Origin: Lacunisphaera limnophila
GTDB taxonomy: Bacteria; Verrucomicrobiota; Verrucomicrobiia; Opitutales; Opitutaceae
NCBI RefSeq assembly: GCF_001746835.1
Contig: NZ_CP016094.1
Coordinates: forward strand, 1,736,001-1,800,000
DNA: 64,000 bases
Reading direction: 5' to 3'
Positions 9,837 through 17,997 of the stretch are shown in pieces. The first letter of the stretch is position 1; every line of letters begins with the position of its first letter. Both the position numbers and the translations under genes were made by a program. The notes under the pieces are model-generated. The model saw nothing but the letters and a program-made list of their open reading frames with translations, ran no database searches and was not told the DNA's origin.

Positions 9837-10538
9837 TCAGGCCTTTGGCGGCAGGGCGGGCGGGACGTCGTCGTTCTCGAAGAGGCTGCCGGAGGAGACG
9901 GGGGCGGTGCGCCAGTTGAACGTGATCGTGAGGCTGCGGAGGACGAAAGTGAGGGCGACGGTGGCGATGGCGGCACGGTTCGCGGACCAGCCGAGGGTGG
10001 CGGTGCAGAACAGGAACACGACGGCGCCGCCGAGGGCGATGAGGAAGTAGAACTGGCCGGGCTTGAAGACGAGCGGTTCCTCGCGGCAGAGGAGGTCGCG
10101 CAGGATGCCGCCGCCGACGGCGTTGACGACGCCGACGAGGATGGCGGCTGGTGGGGCCAGGCCGGCGAGCAGGGATTTCTGCACGCCGAAGGCCGCATAG
10201 GCGCCGAGACCGAGCGCGTCCACGACCGGGATGAGCCGCGCGAAGCGGTGGATGCGGGCGCCAAACACCACGCCGCCGACGGCGGCGAGCACCACGGCCT
10301 CGAGGTAGTGGGGGTTGGTGAGGAGCGGGGTGGGGCCCTGCGCAAGGAAGAGGCCGTCACGTATGAGGCCGCCACCGAGGCCGGTCACCAGGGCCAGGGC
10401 GAGCACACCCACGATGTCGTAGTGGCGTTTGATGGCCGCGAGCGCGCCGGAGAGGGCGAAGGCAAAGGTGGCGCCGAGGTCGAAGAGCACGGGCAGGGCG
10501 AAGCTGCCCTGAAGCGAGAGCTGGGCGGAAGCGCTCAT
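9837..10538 (-). CDS. TRIC/UPF0126 (YicG-like) membrane channel protein
   Basis: A 233-residue membrane protein with two homologous three-helix halves, as in the trimeric intracellular cation channel family and UPF0126. The first half carries FALSGALAA and TGLGGGLIRD; the second repeats the glycine motif as NAVGGGILRDLL. Family members form trimeric K+-permeable channels; some bacterial relatives have been linked to amino acid handling. The last 45 residues are a soluble tail not shared with short homologues. Its start codon overlaps the stop of the upstream 120-residue membrane-anchored gene by four bases (ATGA), so the two are probably translated together. Confidence 0.88.
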   Translation of the reverse strand: MSASAQLSLQGSFALPVLFDLGATFAFALSGALAAIKRHYDIVGVLALALVTGLGGGLIRDGLFLAQGPTPLLTNPHYLEAVVLAAVGGVVFGARIHRFARLIPVVDALGLGAYAAFGVQKSLLAGLAPPAAILVGVVNAVGGGILRDLLCREEPLVFKPGQFYFLIALGGAVVFLFCTATLGWSANRAAIATVALTFVLRSLTITFNWRTAPVSSGSLFENDDVPPALPPKA

Positions 10539-10897
10539 GGTTTGGGCTCCGCAGGCGGGGGCGGCGGGGGCGGAGCGGTCTTGAACGTCACGCCTTGGGT
10601 GGCCTCGGCCAGATCCTTCGCCGCGGCGTCGATCGCGGCCTGGTCTTCGGGGGAGTTTTTCACGACCGGCTGGCCGCTGGAGAAGTCGATGGTCTGGCCG
10701 TCGTGCTTGGTCAGGTCCACCGGCGGGGCGGGTTGTCCCGTTCCAGCGGTCTGCGGAGCAACCGCCGGCAAAAGTACGGTGGCGGCGGGTGGCGCCGCGC
10801 GGTTCCGGGCGCGCCGGTCGATCACGTACCAGAGCACGAAGGCCATGGCCCCGAGCAGCAGGGCGAGCAGGACGATGATTTCCTTGGAACGGCGCAT
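10535..10897 (-). CDS. Small membrane-anchored protein of unknown function
   Basis: A 120-residue protein with one N-terminal transmembrane helix (IIVLLALLLGAMAFVLWYV) after a short basic start, then a periplasmic or cytoplasmic part rich in Ala and Pro and a Pro-rich end (PPPPPPPAEPKP). No family recognised. Its end overlaps the start of the TRIC-like gene by four bases, which suggests a shared transcript and perhaps a joint membrane role. The EamA gene lies 22 bases upstream on the same strand, so all three may be one unit. Confidence 0.75.
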   Translation of the reverse strand: MRRSKEIIVLLALLLGAMAFVLWYVIDRRARNRAAPPAATVLLPAVAPQTAGTGQPAPPVDLTKHDGQTIDFSSGQPVVKNSPEDQAAIDAAAKDLAEATQGVTFKTAPPPPPPPAEPKP

Positions 10898-10919
10898 GGG
10901 GGGCAGGATGCGAGGCGGA

Positions 10920-11786
10920 TCAGCCCAAGGCCAGCGCGATGATGCCGGCGACCATGGCGGCGGCGGCGAGGAGGCGACGGGGGGCGTCGGCTTCGCGGAG
11001 GAGTTTCGCGCCGAAGAAGGCGCCGATGAGGATGCTGATCTCGCGGGCGGGCGCCACGTAGCTGACCGGGGTGAAGCTCATGGCGTAGAGCACGAGCACG
11101 TAGGCGACCGGACTGAGCAGGCCGACGAGTGCGGCCTTGCCGCGGTGATCGCGCCAGGTCGCCGCGACCTCGTCGCGCCGGTGCAGGGCGAAGGGGGTGA
11201 GGATGGAGAAGAGCACGAGCTGCGTGCCGCCGTCATAGAGGATGGGCGGCAGCTGGAGGTGGGAGACGGCGCGCTGGTCCCACACGGTGTAGATGCCGAC
11301 GCAGGTCGCGCAGGCGAGCCCGTAGAGGATCCCCTGGCGCAGGTGGGCCCGGTCGGCTTGGAACATCCGGAGGCCGCCGGAGAGGAAGAAGACGCCCGCC
11401 ACGATCAAGCCGCCGCCGGCGAGGGCGAGCGGGGAGGGGCGTTCGCCGAAAAACGCGATGGCGCCGAGCGTGGCGAGCAGCGGAGCGGTGCCGCGGGTCA
11501 GCGGATAGACCAAGGAAAAGTCCCCGTGCCGGTAGGCGCGCTGGAGCAGGAGGGAGTAGATGGTCTTCAGGATGCCGCTCCCGACGACGACCCACCAGAG
11601 CCCGGCCGGCAGCACCGGCTGCCGCCAGAGCCAGTAGACCAGGCCGGCGACGGAGTAGAGGGCGAGCGCGAAGACGCTGGAGACCCACACGAAGGGCAGG
11701 CCGCCGCCGGAGCGCTTGGCCGCGTAGTTCCAGGTCGCGTGGGTGAACGCGGCGATGAGAACGAGGCCGAGGGCGAGGGGCGTCAT
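10920..11786 (-). CDS. EamA/DMT superfamily transporter
   Basis: A 288-residue membrane protein with ten predicted helices in two five-helix repeats, the layout of the drug/metabolite transporter superfamily. FTHATWNYAAKRSGGG at the start and the second-half segment ending in FGAKLLREADAPRRLLAAA are characteristic of EamA permeases. Substrate unknown; relatives export amino acids, sugars or drugs. It is divergent from the MATE gene; the 89-base gap between the two start codons is occupied by an imperfect ACCACAGAG-type inverted repeat. Confidence 0.88.
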   Translation of the reverse strand: MTPLALGLVLIAAFTHATWNYAAKRSGGGLPFVWVSSVFALALYSVAGLVYWLWRQPVLPAGLWWVVVGSGILKTIYSLLLQRAYRHGDFSLVYPLTRGTAPLLATLGAIAFFGERPSPLALAGGGLIVAGVFFLSGGLRMFQADRAHLRQGILYGLACATCVGIYTVWDQRAVSHLQLPPILYDGGTQLVLFSILTPFALHRRDEVAATWRDHRGKAALVGLLSPVAYVLVLYAMSFTPVSYVAPAREISILIGAFFGAKLLREADAPRRLLAAAAMVAGIIALALG

Positions 11787-11797
11787 GACAGTGCCGG

Positions 11798-11884
11798 TTT
11801 AACCACAGAGGCACAGAGACACGGAGCATGAATTAGCTTCAAACCAAAACCATTCTCTGTGACCTCTGTGTCCCCGTGGTTAAA
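11798..11884. repeat. ACCACAGAG-type imperfect inverted repeat between EamA and MATE
   Basis: TTTAACCACAGAGGCACAGA in the left arm is mirrored by TCTGTGTCCCCGTGGTTAAA on the right. The word is seen in many bacteria of this and related phyla. The MATE start codon lies in the right arm. A short degenerate copy (TTTAACCACAGATAG) is at 31480. Confidence 0.75.
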
Positions 11885-13189
11885 CTGTCCGCCATCACCC
11901 GCGAACTTCGCCTGACGCTGGCGCTGGCCCTGCCCATGATCGTGGGGCAGGTGAGCCAGATGCTGATCGGCATCACGGATGCGGCGTTAATTGGTCGCGT
12001 GGGCACGGTGGAGCTGGCGGCGGCGGCCTTCACACACGGGGTGTTCGGGCTGTTTTACATCGTGGGGATCGGGCTGTTGCTGCCGGTGGGAGTGTTCACC
12101 GCGCGCGACCATGGCGCCGGTGATCCCGCGGCCTGCGGTGGCTGGCTGAAGCACGGGCGGGCTCTGGCGCTGATGGCAGGAGGCGCCGCCTTCCTGCTGC
12201 TGGCCGGGCTGTCGACGCAGCTGCACCGGTTCGGCCAGCCGCCGGAAGTGGTGGCGGTGGTGCGGCCGTTTTTCCTGCTCTGTTCCCTGTCGCTGATCCC
12301 GGTGTTTTATTTCCAGGTGCAGCGCCAGTATCTGGATGCGCTGGGCCGGCCGTGGGTCGGCACGAGCATCATGCTGGCCGATGTGGCGCTCAACGCGCTG
12401 CTCAACTGGATGTTCATCTGGGGCAACCTGGGGGCGCCCGCGCTGGGGTTCACCGGCTCGGGGGTGGCGACGCTGTTGGCGCGGATCCTGGCCGTGGCGG
12501 CCATCGCGATCTGGCTGCGCCGGGAGCAGGCGCCGGCCGGCCGGCTGGAGCAGGCAAAATTCCGGGCGATGATGCAGATGGGCGTGCCCGCGGCCGGCAG
12601 TCTGCTGTTTGAATCGGGGGCCTTTACGGCGGCGGCGCTGATGATGGGCTGGCTGGGCGCGACTGCGCTGGCGGCGCACCAGATTGCGCTGAGCTGCGCG
12701 GCTTTCACCTTCATGGTGCCGCTGGGGCTGGCGATGGCCACTAGCATCCGCATCAGCAAGGCGCGGGGCGAGGGCCGGCCCGAGGTGCTGCGGGCGATTG
12801 GCTTCGGGTCGCTGGGGCTTTCCAGCCTGGTGATGCTGAGTTTCGCCACGGTCTTCACCCTGGCCGGGACGCTGCTGGCCCGGGGCTTCACGCCGGATGG
12901 CCCGGTGGTGGAACTGGCGGCGCGGCTGCTGGTGGTGGCGGCGGTATTCCAGTTGTTTGATGGCGGGCAGGTGGTGGCGGCCGGGGCGTTGCGCGGCATG
13001 ACCGACGTGAAGATCCCGACCGTGATCACCTTCATCGCCTACTGGGTGCTGTCGCTGCCGGTGGCCTACCTGCTGGCGTTCCACACCCCGCTCGGACCGA
13101 TCGGCATCTGGAGCGGCCTGGCAATCGGGCTGGCGTGCGCGGCGGTGTTGCTGGTGTGGCGGTTCCACCGGCTCACCCGCCTTCGCTAA
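11876..13189 (+). CDS. MATE family efflux transporter
   Basis: A 437-residue, twelve-helix multidrug and toxic compound extrusion protein that uses Na+ or H+ gradients to export cationic compounds. The opening LALPMIVGQVSQMLIGITDAALIGRVG and the middle GVPAAGSLLFESGAF and LAAHQIAL segments are typical of the family. The only sensible start is the GTG at the left end, because the first internal ATG would cut the first helix. That GTG, and the next codons, lie inside the right arm of the ACCACAGAG-type inverted repeat, and no ribosome binding site is visible, so the repeat appears to supply the initiation codon. Confidence 0.9.
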   Translation: MVKLSAITRELRLTLALALPMIVGQVSQMLIGITDAALIGRVGTVELAAAAFTHGVFGLFYIVGIGLLLPVGVFTARDHGAGDPAACGGWLKHGRALALMAGGAAFLLLAGLSTQLHRFGQPPEVVAVVRPFFLLCSLSLIPVFYFQVQRQYLDALGRPWVGTSIMLADVALNALLNWMFIWGNLGAPALGFTGSGVATLLARILAVAAIAIWLRREQAPAGRLEQAKFRAMMQMGVPAAGSLLFESGAFTAAALMMGWLGATALAAHQIALSCAAFTFMVPLGLAMATSIRISKARGEGRPEVLRAIGFGSLGLSSLVMLSFATVFTLAGTLLARGFTPDGPVVELAARLLVVAAVFQLFDGGQVVAAGALRGMTDVKIPTVITFIAYWVLSLPVAYLLAFHTPLGPIGIWSGLAIGLACAAVLLVWRFHRLTRLR

Positions 13190-13193
13190 AGCT

Positions 13194-13284
13194 TCGGCGC
13201 GGCGAGCCCGCCTGCTTTCGGGGAAGGGTTACGGCGCGGCGAGCCCGCCTTGCTTGGGAAGAAGCTCCGGCGCGGCGACATTGG
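13194..13284. repeat. Three degenerate tandem copies of CGGCGCGGCGAGCCCGCC
   Basis: Two nearly full copies and a third truncated one, spaced about 40 bases, between the MATE stop codon and the old yellow enzyme start. Nothing else is visible in that gap. Confidence 0.6.
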
Positions 13285-13363
13285 ACCGGGGGCAGGAGAG
13301 GGGATTGATTTTTGTGCGGGCGGCGACTGGCGAAACGGGACGGGTTGGGCATGGTTCGGGGCC

Positions 13364-14431
13364 ATGAAACTGCTCACGCCGCTTTCCGCCGGGGACCTGC
13401 TGCTGCCCAACCGCGTCCTGATGGCGCCGCTCACCCGGGTGCGCGCCGACACGCAGCACGTGCCGACGGACCTGATCGTGGAGCACTACCGCCAGCGCGC
13501 CGCGGCGGGGCTGCTGATCGCCGAGGCCACGATGGTGGCAGGCGACGCCCGGGCCTTCGGCTGGGAACCCGGCATCTATGGCCCCGCGCAGGTGGAAGGG
13601 TGGCGGAAGGTGACGACGGCGGTGCACGCCGCGGGCGGGCGCATCGCGCTGCAGCTCTGGCATCCAGGCCGGGCGACGCATCCGGACCTGAATGGCGGCC
13701 TGCAGCCGATCTCTTCGTCGAACAAAGCGATCCAAGGCGACACCATCCACACGCCGCAGGGCAAGCAGGCCTATCCGGTGCCGCGGCCGCTGCGGGCGGA
13801 CGAGTTGCCTGGGATCATCGCGCTTTTCCGCCGCGGCGCGGAGAACGCGCGGGCGGCCGGCTTCGACGCGGTGGAGCTGCACGGGGCGCACGGTTACCTG
13901 CTCGACCAGTTTTTGCGCGACGGGGTGAACGACCGGACGGATGAGTACGGCGGCAGCATCCCGAACCGGGCGCGGCTGCTCTTCGAAGCCATCGACGCCG
14001 CCATCGACGTGTTCGGCCCCGGACGGGTGGGTGTGCGGATTTCGCCGCTCGTGGCCTTCAATGACATGGTCGACAGCAATGCGCCGGCGCTGGTGGCGCA
14101 CGTGGCGGAGGAGCTGCAGTTGCGCGGCGCGGCCTACCTGCATCTGCGGCACGCGCGGCACGACGCGCCGGGTGAGGCGGAGCTGGCCCGGGTGGTGCGG
14201 CAGCATTATCGCGGCGCGCTGATCCTGAACGGCGGCTTCGACCGTGAGACCGGTGAGGCGGCGGTGCAGAGCGGTCGGGCGGACGCCATCGCGTACGGCC
14301 TGCCGTTCCTCGCCAACCCCGACCTGCCGCGGAGGTTTCTGCTGAACGCGCCGCTGAATGCGGTGGATGAGGCCCGGCTGTATTCGGCGGGGCCGCAGGG
14401 GTACATTGACTACCCGTTTCTGCCGGCGTGA
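13364..14431 (+). CDS. Old yellow enzyme family alkene reductase (NADH:flavin oxidoreductase)
   Basis: A 355-residue FMN-dependent ene-reductase (NemA/XenB group) acting on activated C=C bonds or nitro compounds with NAD(P)H. Visible signatures are LLLPNRVLMAPLTR, LWHPGRATHPD, ELHGAHGYLLDQFL and NDRTDEYGGSIPNRARLLFE, plus the late NGGFDRETGEAA phosphate-binding region. The ATG before KLLTPLSAGDLLLP is used because it matches the family N-terminus; upstream codons cover a tandem repeat. Stand-alone gene. No regulator is adjacent. Confidence 0.92.
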   Translation: MKLLTPLSAGDLLLPNRVLMAPLTRVRADTQHVPTDLIVEHYRQRAAAGLLIAEATMVAGDARAFGWEPGIYGPAQVEGWRKVTTAVHAAGGRIALQLWHPGRATHPDLNGGLQPISSSNKAIQGDTIHTPQGKQAYPVPRPLRADELPGIIALFRRGAENARAAGFDAVELHGAHGYLLDQFLRDGVNDRTDEYGGSIPNRARLLFEAIDAAIDVFGPGRVGVRISPLVAFNDMVDSNAPALVAHVAEELQLRGAAYLHLRHARHDAPGEAELARVVRQHYRGALILNGGFDRETGEAAVQSGRADAIAYGLPFLANPDLPRRFLLNAPLNAVDEARLYSAGPQGYIDYPFLPA

Positions 14432-14470
14432 GGGGCCCCCGTGGGCCGGAGGGTCAGACGGATCGGACGG

Positions 14471-14539
14471 GTGGGCGGCGGGCTTGCTCGCGCCATGGTC
14501 TTACAAGGTGCTCGTGGCGCCAGCAAGCTGGCCGCCCAC
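14471..14539. repeat. REPIN-like pair with GTGGGCGG heads
   Basis: GTGGGCGGCGGGCTTGCTCG on the left mirrors CAGCAAGCTGGCCGCCCAC on the right, each half with its own short hairpin containing GCTTGCT. Located between the convergent old yellow enzyme and DUF167 genes. Confidence 0.8.
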
Positions 14540-14549
14540 GGGGAGAGGA

Positions 14550-14852
14550 TCAGACCTGCAGTCTTTGCCGGACCGTCGCGGCATCGAGAGCGGTGATCTG
14601 CACGACCTTCTGGCGGGACTTGTCGCCGCGGAGGAGCGTGACGCTGCGGCGCGGGACGCCGAGCGTCTCGGCCAGAAAGGCGAGCAGTTCGTCGTTGGCG
14701 CGGCCCTCGAGGGCAGGGGCGTGGATCTTGACCTTCAACGCGGCGCCGAGCCACCCGACGACCTCGTTGCGCGGGGCGTTGGGGATGATCTTCAGCTCGA
14801 GGGTGCAGGCGTGGTCGGGCGAAGCAGGGACTTTGGCCACAGATTTCACCAT
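14550..14852 (-). CDS. DUF167 (YggU) family protein
   Basis: A 100-residue member of the small DUF167/YggU family (alpha/beta fold, function unknown, widespread). Diagnostic parts are LKIIPNAPRNEVVG, KVKIHAPALEGRAND and the core LAETLGVPRRSVTLLRGDKSRQKVV. The stop codon is close to the inverted repeat that fills the gap to the old yellow enzyme gene, and a strong hairpin lies between its start and the PLP-enzyme gene upstream on the same strand. Confidence 0.9.
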   Translation of the reverse strand: MVKSVAKVPASPDHACTLELKIIPNAPRNEVVGWLGAALKVKIHAPALEGRANDELLAFLAETLGVPRRSVTLLRGDKSRQKVVQITALDAATVRQRLQV

Positions 14853-14875
14853 CGATTCGAAGGGGAAGGGCGGGG

Positions 14876-14910
14876 CCCCAACATGTCACTTATTAAGTGA
14901 CGTGTTGGGG
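14876..14910. repeat. Near-perfect 17-bp-arm hairpin after the PLP-enzyme gene
   Basis: CCCCAACATGTCACTTA pairs with TAAGTGACGTGTTGGGG with one mismatch and almost no loop. It begins directly after the TGA of the PLP enzyme and precedes DUF167 on the same strand; no T-run, so either a repeat or an unusual terminator. Confidence 0.7.
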
Positions 14911-16428
14911 TCAGGCCAGAGCCTCGGACAGGGCGCGGATGATTTCGTCAACGGGCTCGGTCCCGACGCAGAGGCGCAGGAGGTCGGGGTCGAGCCGGCT
15001 GGCGGCGAGCTCGGCCAGGCCGGCGGGCGTGGTGACGAGGTCGTAGTGCGCAAGGTACATGAAGGGGCAGATGAGGGTGGTCTTCATGCCGAAGCTCGGG
15101 CCCTTGGGGAGGCGAAGGCGGTCGTAGAATTTCTCTAGCCCGCCCGGATTGCGCAGAGTGAAGGTGATCATACCGCCGGTAGCATCGGGGGTGCGGGCCA
15201 GCTTCAGGTAATTTTCGCGGCTGCCGGATTGCAGGGCCCAGAAGACCGCCTTCACGGCGGGGTGTTTTTCGAGGAAGGCGACGACCGACGGGGTGGCGGC
15301 CTGGATGCGGGCCAGCACAGCGGGGGTCTGGCCGATCTGCCAAGCGAGGCGGGCGGCATCCCGGGCGTAGAGCGGCTCGGCCGTGCCGGCGAGGGCGGAG
15401 CGGAGGGCCGCGGCGGCGGGAGCGGCGGGATTCACCGCGACGAGGCCGGCGGTGAGATCGCCCTCGCTGGCGGTGTATTTGGTGAGGCTGCTGACGACCA
15501 GGTCGGCGTGGGGCAGGACGTCGAGGGAGAACACCGAGCTCATCGAGGGATCCACGAGGAGGCGGGCGCCGTGTTCGCGGCAGAGGGCGGCGATGGCGGG
15601 CAGGTCGGGGGTTTGGATCAGCGGGTTGGTCGGTACCTCCGTGACCACGCCGGCGATGCGGGCGCCGTGCGCGGCAAAGATGCGACGCAGCGCGTCGAGG
15701 TCGGCCACCTCGCGCACGTAGACGTAGTCCGCCGGGTGAGCGGTGAACTTCTTGAGGATCGCGATGGTGTCGAGGTAGAGCCAGCCGAGCTGGAGCCAGA
15801 CGGTGCGGCCGCGCGGGGCCTGGAGGGAGTTGACGGCGCGGAAGGCGGCGTGCATCGCGCTCATGCCGCAGCTGGCGAGCAGGAGATCGGCGTCGGTCGT
15901 GCCGGGGAGCACGGTGCGCAGCTGGCGGCGAATCTCGGCCGGGGCGTCGCCCGCAAACACTTCCTCGGGATGGGGCGCGGGCAGGAGTTGCAGGGCCACG
16001 AGGTGATCCTCGGCCTCGCGGGAGGAGAGGAAACCGCCGAGGTTCTGGAGAAAGACCTTGGCCAGCGCGGCGGTCTCGGGGGATTCCGGATGGGACACGC
16101 CATGCAGGCCAGGCAGGGTGTATAGCTCGGCCCCGCGGGCCGGAGTGAGGTGGGCGAGCAAGGCCTGCGCCATCGCGCCGGAGGACGTCAGCCACAGCGT
16201 GCGTTGGCGCAGGGCCGGGGTGACGGTCGTGAGGTGCGCGACCAGTCGGCGGGTGAAAGGGTGGAGGACGAATCGCGGGTAGCCGTTGGTGAGCTGACGG
16301 ACGATCGCAGGATCCTTTTCCTCGTAACCCCGCACGGCGTGCATGGTGGGCAGGCTGCACGAGACGGCGTGTGGACTGGCCGGGATGGATTGCCCCAGGG
16401 GCAGCGGAGGAAAGTAGGCGGAGCTCAC
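14911..16428 (-). CDS. PLP-dependent cystathionine gamma-synthase-like enzyme
   Basis: A 505-residue Cys/Met-metabolism PLP enzyme (fold type I). DPSMSSVF carries the PLP-contacting Asp, and SSLTKYTASEGDLTAG holds the Schiff-base lysine. The N-terminal LPLGQSIPASPHAVSCSLPTM and GYPRFVLHPF resemble the long, fungal-type cystathionine gamma-synthase group rather than the short bacterial MetB, so I use the GTG just before SSAYFPPLPLG, which keeps that segment. A start at the internal ATG of SLPTM would lose it. It probably forms cystathionine from an activated homoserine and cysteine, but a gamma-lyase role cannot be excluded. A 35-base hairpin follows the stop directly. Confidence 0.85.
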   Translation of the reverse strand: MSSAYFPPLPLGQSIPASPHAVSCSLPTMHAVRGYEEKDPAIVRQLTNGYPRFVLHPFTRRLVAHLTTVTPALRQRTLWLTSSGAMAQALLAHLTPARGAELYTLPGLHGVSHPESPETAALAKVFLQNLGGFLSSREAEDHLVALQLLPAPHPEEVFAGDAPAEIRRQLRTVLPGTTDADLLLASCGMSAMHAAFRAVNSLQAPRGRTVWLQLGWLYLDTIAILKKFTAHPADYVYVREVADLDALRRIFAAHGARIAGVVTEVPTNPLIQTPDLPAIAALCREHGARLLVDPSMSSVFSLDVLPHADLVVSSLTKYTASEGDLTAGLVAVNPAAPAAAALRSALAGTAEPLYARDAARLAWQIGQTPAVLARIQAATPSVVAFLEKHPAVKAVFWALQSGSRENYLKLARTPDATGGMITFTLRNPGGLEKFYDRLRLPKGPSFGMKTTLICPFMYLAHYDLVTTPAGLAELAASRLDPDLLRLCVGTEPVDEIIRALSEALA

Positions 16429-16557
16429 AGGGTGGGGAGGATTCAGGGCGGGAGGGCGGATGACAACTGCGGGTTTTGTCACATGACCCGGAAGGCGGGA
16501 GGTTACGGTGGTCAATCGGACGACAATGAGGGCGATACAGCCGCCGGGCGGGGGGCC

Positions 16558-16583
16558 GTGGCGCGAGCAAGCTCGCCGTCCAC
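16558..16583. repeat. GTGG...CCAC palindrome with a GAGCAAGCTC core
   Basis: GTGGCGCGAGCAAGCTCGCC then GTCCAC; GTGG heads on both strands. A related core, GCGAGCAAGCTCGC, is at 25300. Lies upstream of the PLP enzyme and exonuclease III starts. Confidence 0.7.
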
Positions 16584-16682
16584 CCTGAGTCCAAGTCACG
16601 GGCCAGGGGCGCTGGCAGCCCGGGGAGGGCTTCGGGAGAAAAGGATTTGCGGGTCTGGCCTGATTCGCCCGGACTGTGCCTA

Positions 16683-17438
16683 ATGAAAATGCTTTCGTGG
16701 AACGTGAACGGGGTGCGCGCAGCACTGGGCAAGGGCCTGCTGGACTGGATGAACGCCAGTCGGGCCGACGTGATCTGCCTGCAGGAAGTCAAGGCGCAGC
16801 CCGGGGACGTCCAGGGCGTGGTCTGGCCGAAGGGGTATGAGATCGTGTGGAACGCCGCGCAGAAGAAAGGCTACAGCGGCACGGCGCTGTTTTCCCGGGA
16901 AAAACCGCTCAGCGTAACGCTCGGCCTCGGTTCGCCGGACCACGACGCCGAGGGCCGGGCCATCACGGCGGAGTTTGCCGACTGTTATTATGTGGGCGTG
17001 TACGTGCCGAATGCGCAGCCCGAGCTGGCGCGGCTCGGTTTCCGCCAGGCCTGGGACCGGGCGTTGCTGGCGCACGTGCGGAAGCTGGAGAAGAAGAAGC
17101 CGGTCGTGTTCAGCGGCGACCTCAACGTGGCGCACGAGGAGATCGACCTGGCGCGGCCGAAGGAGAACGTGGGCAACCCGGGTTTCTCCGACGAGGAGCG
17201 CGCGGGTTTCCGGGACTACCTGGCCGCCGGGTTCGTCGACACCTTCCGGCACTTTGAGAAAGGGCCGGGCCATTACAGCTGGTGGACGTACCGGGCCAAC
17301 GCCCGGGCCAACAACGTGGGGTGGCGCATCGACTACTGCATGGCGTCGGCGGCGCTGCAGCCGCGGTTCAAGCGCGCCTGGATCGAGGCCGGCGTGCAGG
17401 GCAGCGACCATTGTCCGGTGGGCCTGGAGCTGAAATGA
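16683..17438 (+). CDS. xth: Exodeoxyribonuclease III
   Basis: A 251-residue endonuclease/exonuclease/phosphatase-fold enzyme for base excision repair: AP endonuclease, 3'-5' exonuclease and 3'-phosphatase. The conserved series is complete: SWNVNGVRA, CLQEVKAQ (metal-binding Glu), GYSGTALFS, VFSGDLNVAHEEIDLA (Asp/Asn), WTYR and the final GSDHCPVGLEL (catalytic Asp-His). The ATG of MKMLSW is chosen because the motif begins directly after it. Its stop overlaps the ATG of the SET-domain gene (ATGA), so the two genes are translationally coupled. Confidence 0.95.
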   Translation: MKMLSWNVNGVRAALGKGLLDWMNASRADVICLQEVKAQPGDVQGVVWPKGYEIVWNAAQKKGYSGTALFSREKPLSVTLGLGSPDHDAEGRAITAEFADCYYVGVYVPNAQPELARLGFRQAWDRALLAHVRKLEKKKPVVFSGDLNVAHEEIDLARPKENVGNPGFSDEERAGFRDYLAAGFVDTFRHFEKGPGHYSWWTYRANARANNVGWRIDYCMASAALQPRFKRAWIEAGVQGSDHCPVGLELK

Positions 17439-17971
17439 GCCGCGCGCCGAAGAAGGGGAGGCCGGCGGTGGACACCAGTCAGGTGCGCCTGGCGCGCTCG
17501 GGCGTGCATGGCTACGGGTTGTTCGCGCGTGATTTCATCCCGACGGGCGAGCGGATCATCGAGTACGTCGGCGAGCGCGTGACGAAGGGTGAGGCCTGGC
17601 GGCGCGAGCAAAAGCGGCTCGCGCGGCTGGCGGCTGGCGGCGACGGGTGTGTCTATATATTCGATGTGACCAAACGGCACGACATCGACGGCGGGGTGAA
17701 GTGGAACCTTGCGCGGCGGATCAACCATTCCTGTGCGCCGAACTGCGAGGTGCAGATCGGGCGGGGACGCATCTGGATCGTGGCGATCCGGGACATCGCG
17801 GAGGGCGAGGAGCTGACCTACGACTACGGCTTTGATTACGTCGACTGGCGGGAGCATCCGTGCCGGTGCGGGGCGGCCACGTGCGTGGGGTTCATCGTCA
17901 ACGCGGCGCAACGCTGGCGGGTACGCCGGGTGCTCGCGGGCGGCAGTCGCGGGTTGAAACAACGCGGGTGA
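17435..17971 (+). CDS. SET domain protein (putative protein lysine methyltransferase)
   Basis: A 178-residue protein that is almost entirely a SET domain. HGYGLFARDFIPTGERIIEYVGE is the N-SET strand set, RRINHSCAPNCEV and GEELTYDYGFDY are the cofactor and knot motifs, and CRCGAATCVGFI is a post-SET zinc-binding Cys cluster. These catalytic features are intact, so it probably methylates a lysine with S-adenosylmethionine; the bacterial target is unknown. Its ATG overlaps the exonuclease III stop by four bases. SET genes of this short form occur in Chlamydiae and Verrucomicrobiota among others. Confidence 0.9.
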   Translation: MSRAPKKGRPAVDTSQVRLARSGVHGYGLFARDFIPTGERIIEYVGERVTKGEAWRREQKRLARLAAGGDGCVYIFDVTKRHDIDGGVKWNLARRINHSCAPNCEVQIGRGRIWIVAIRDIAEGEELTYDYGFDYVDWREHPCRCGAATCVGFIVNAAQRWRVRRVLAGGSRGLKQRG

Positions 17972-17980
17972 GGGTGTTGG

Positions 17981-17997
17981 GTGGGGTCATGCCCCAC
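17981..17997. repeat. GTGGGG hairpin containing the esterase start codon
   Basis: A short palindrome with a GTGG head; GTGGGG and CCCCAC flank TCATG, and the ATG of the downstream esterase is in the loop. A related word, GTGGGGTCAT, occurs at 20928 over another gene end. It may fold in the leader and hide the start codon, or may simply be another copy of the dispersed hairpins. Confidence 0.6.
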
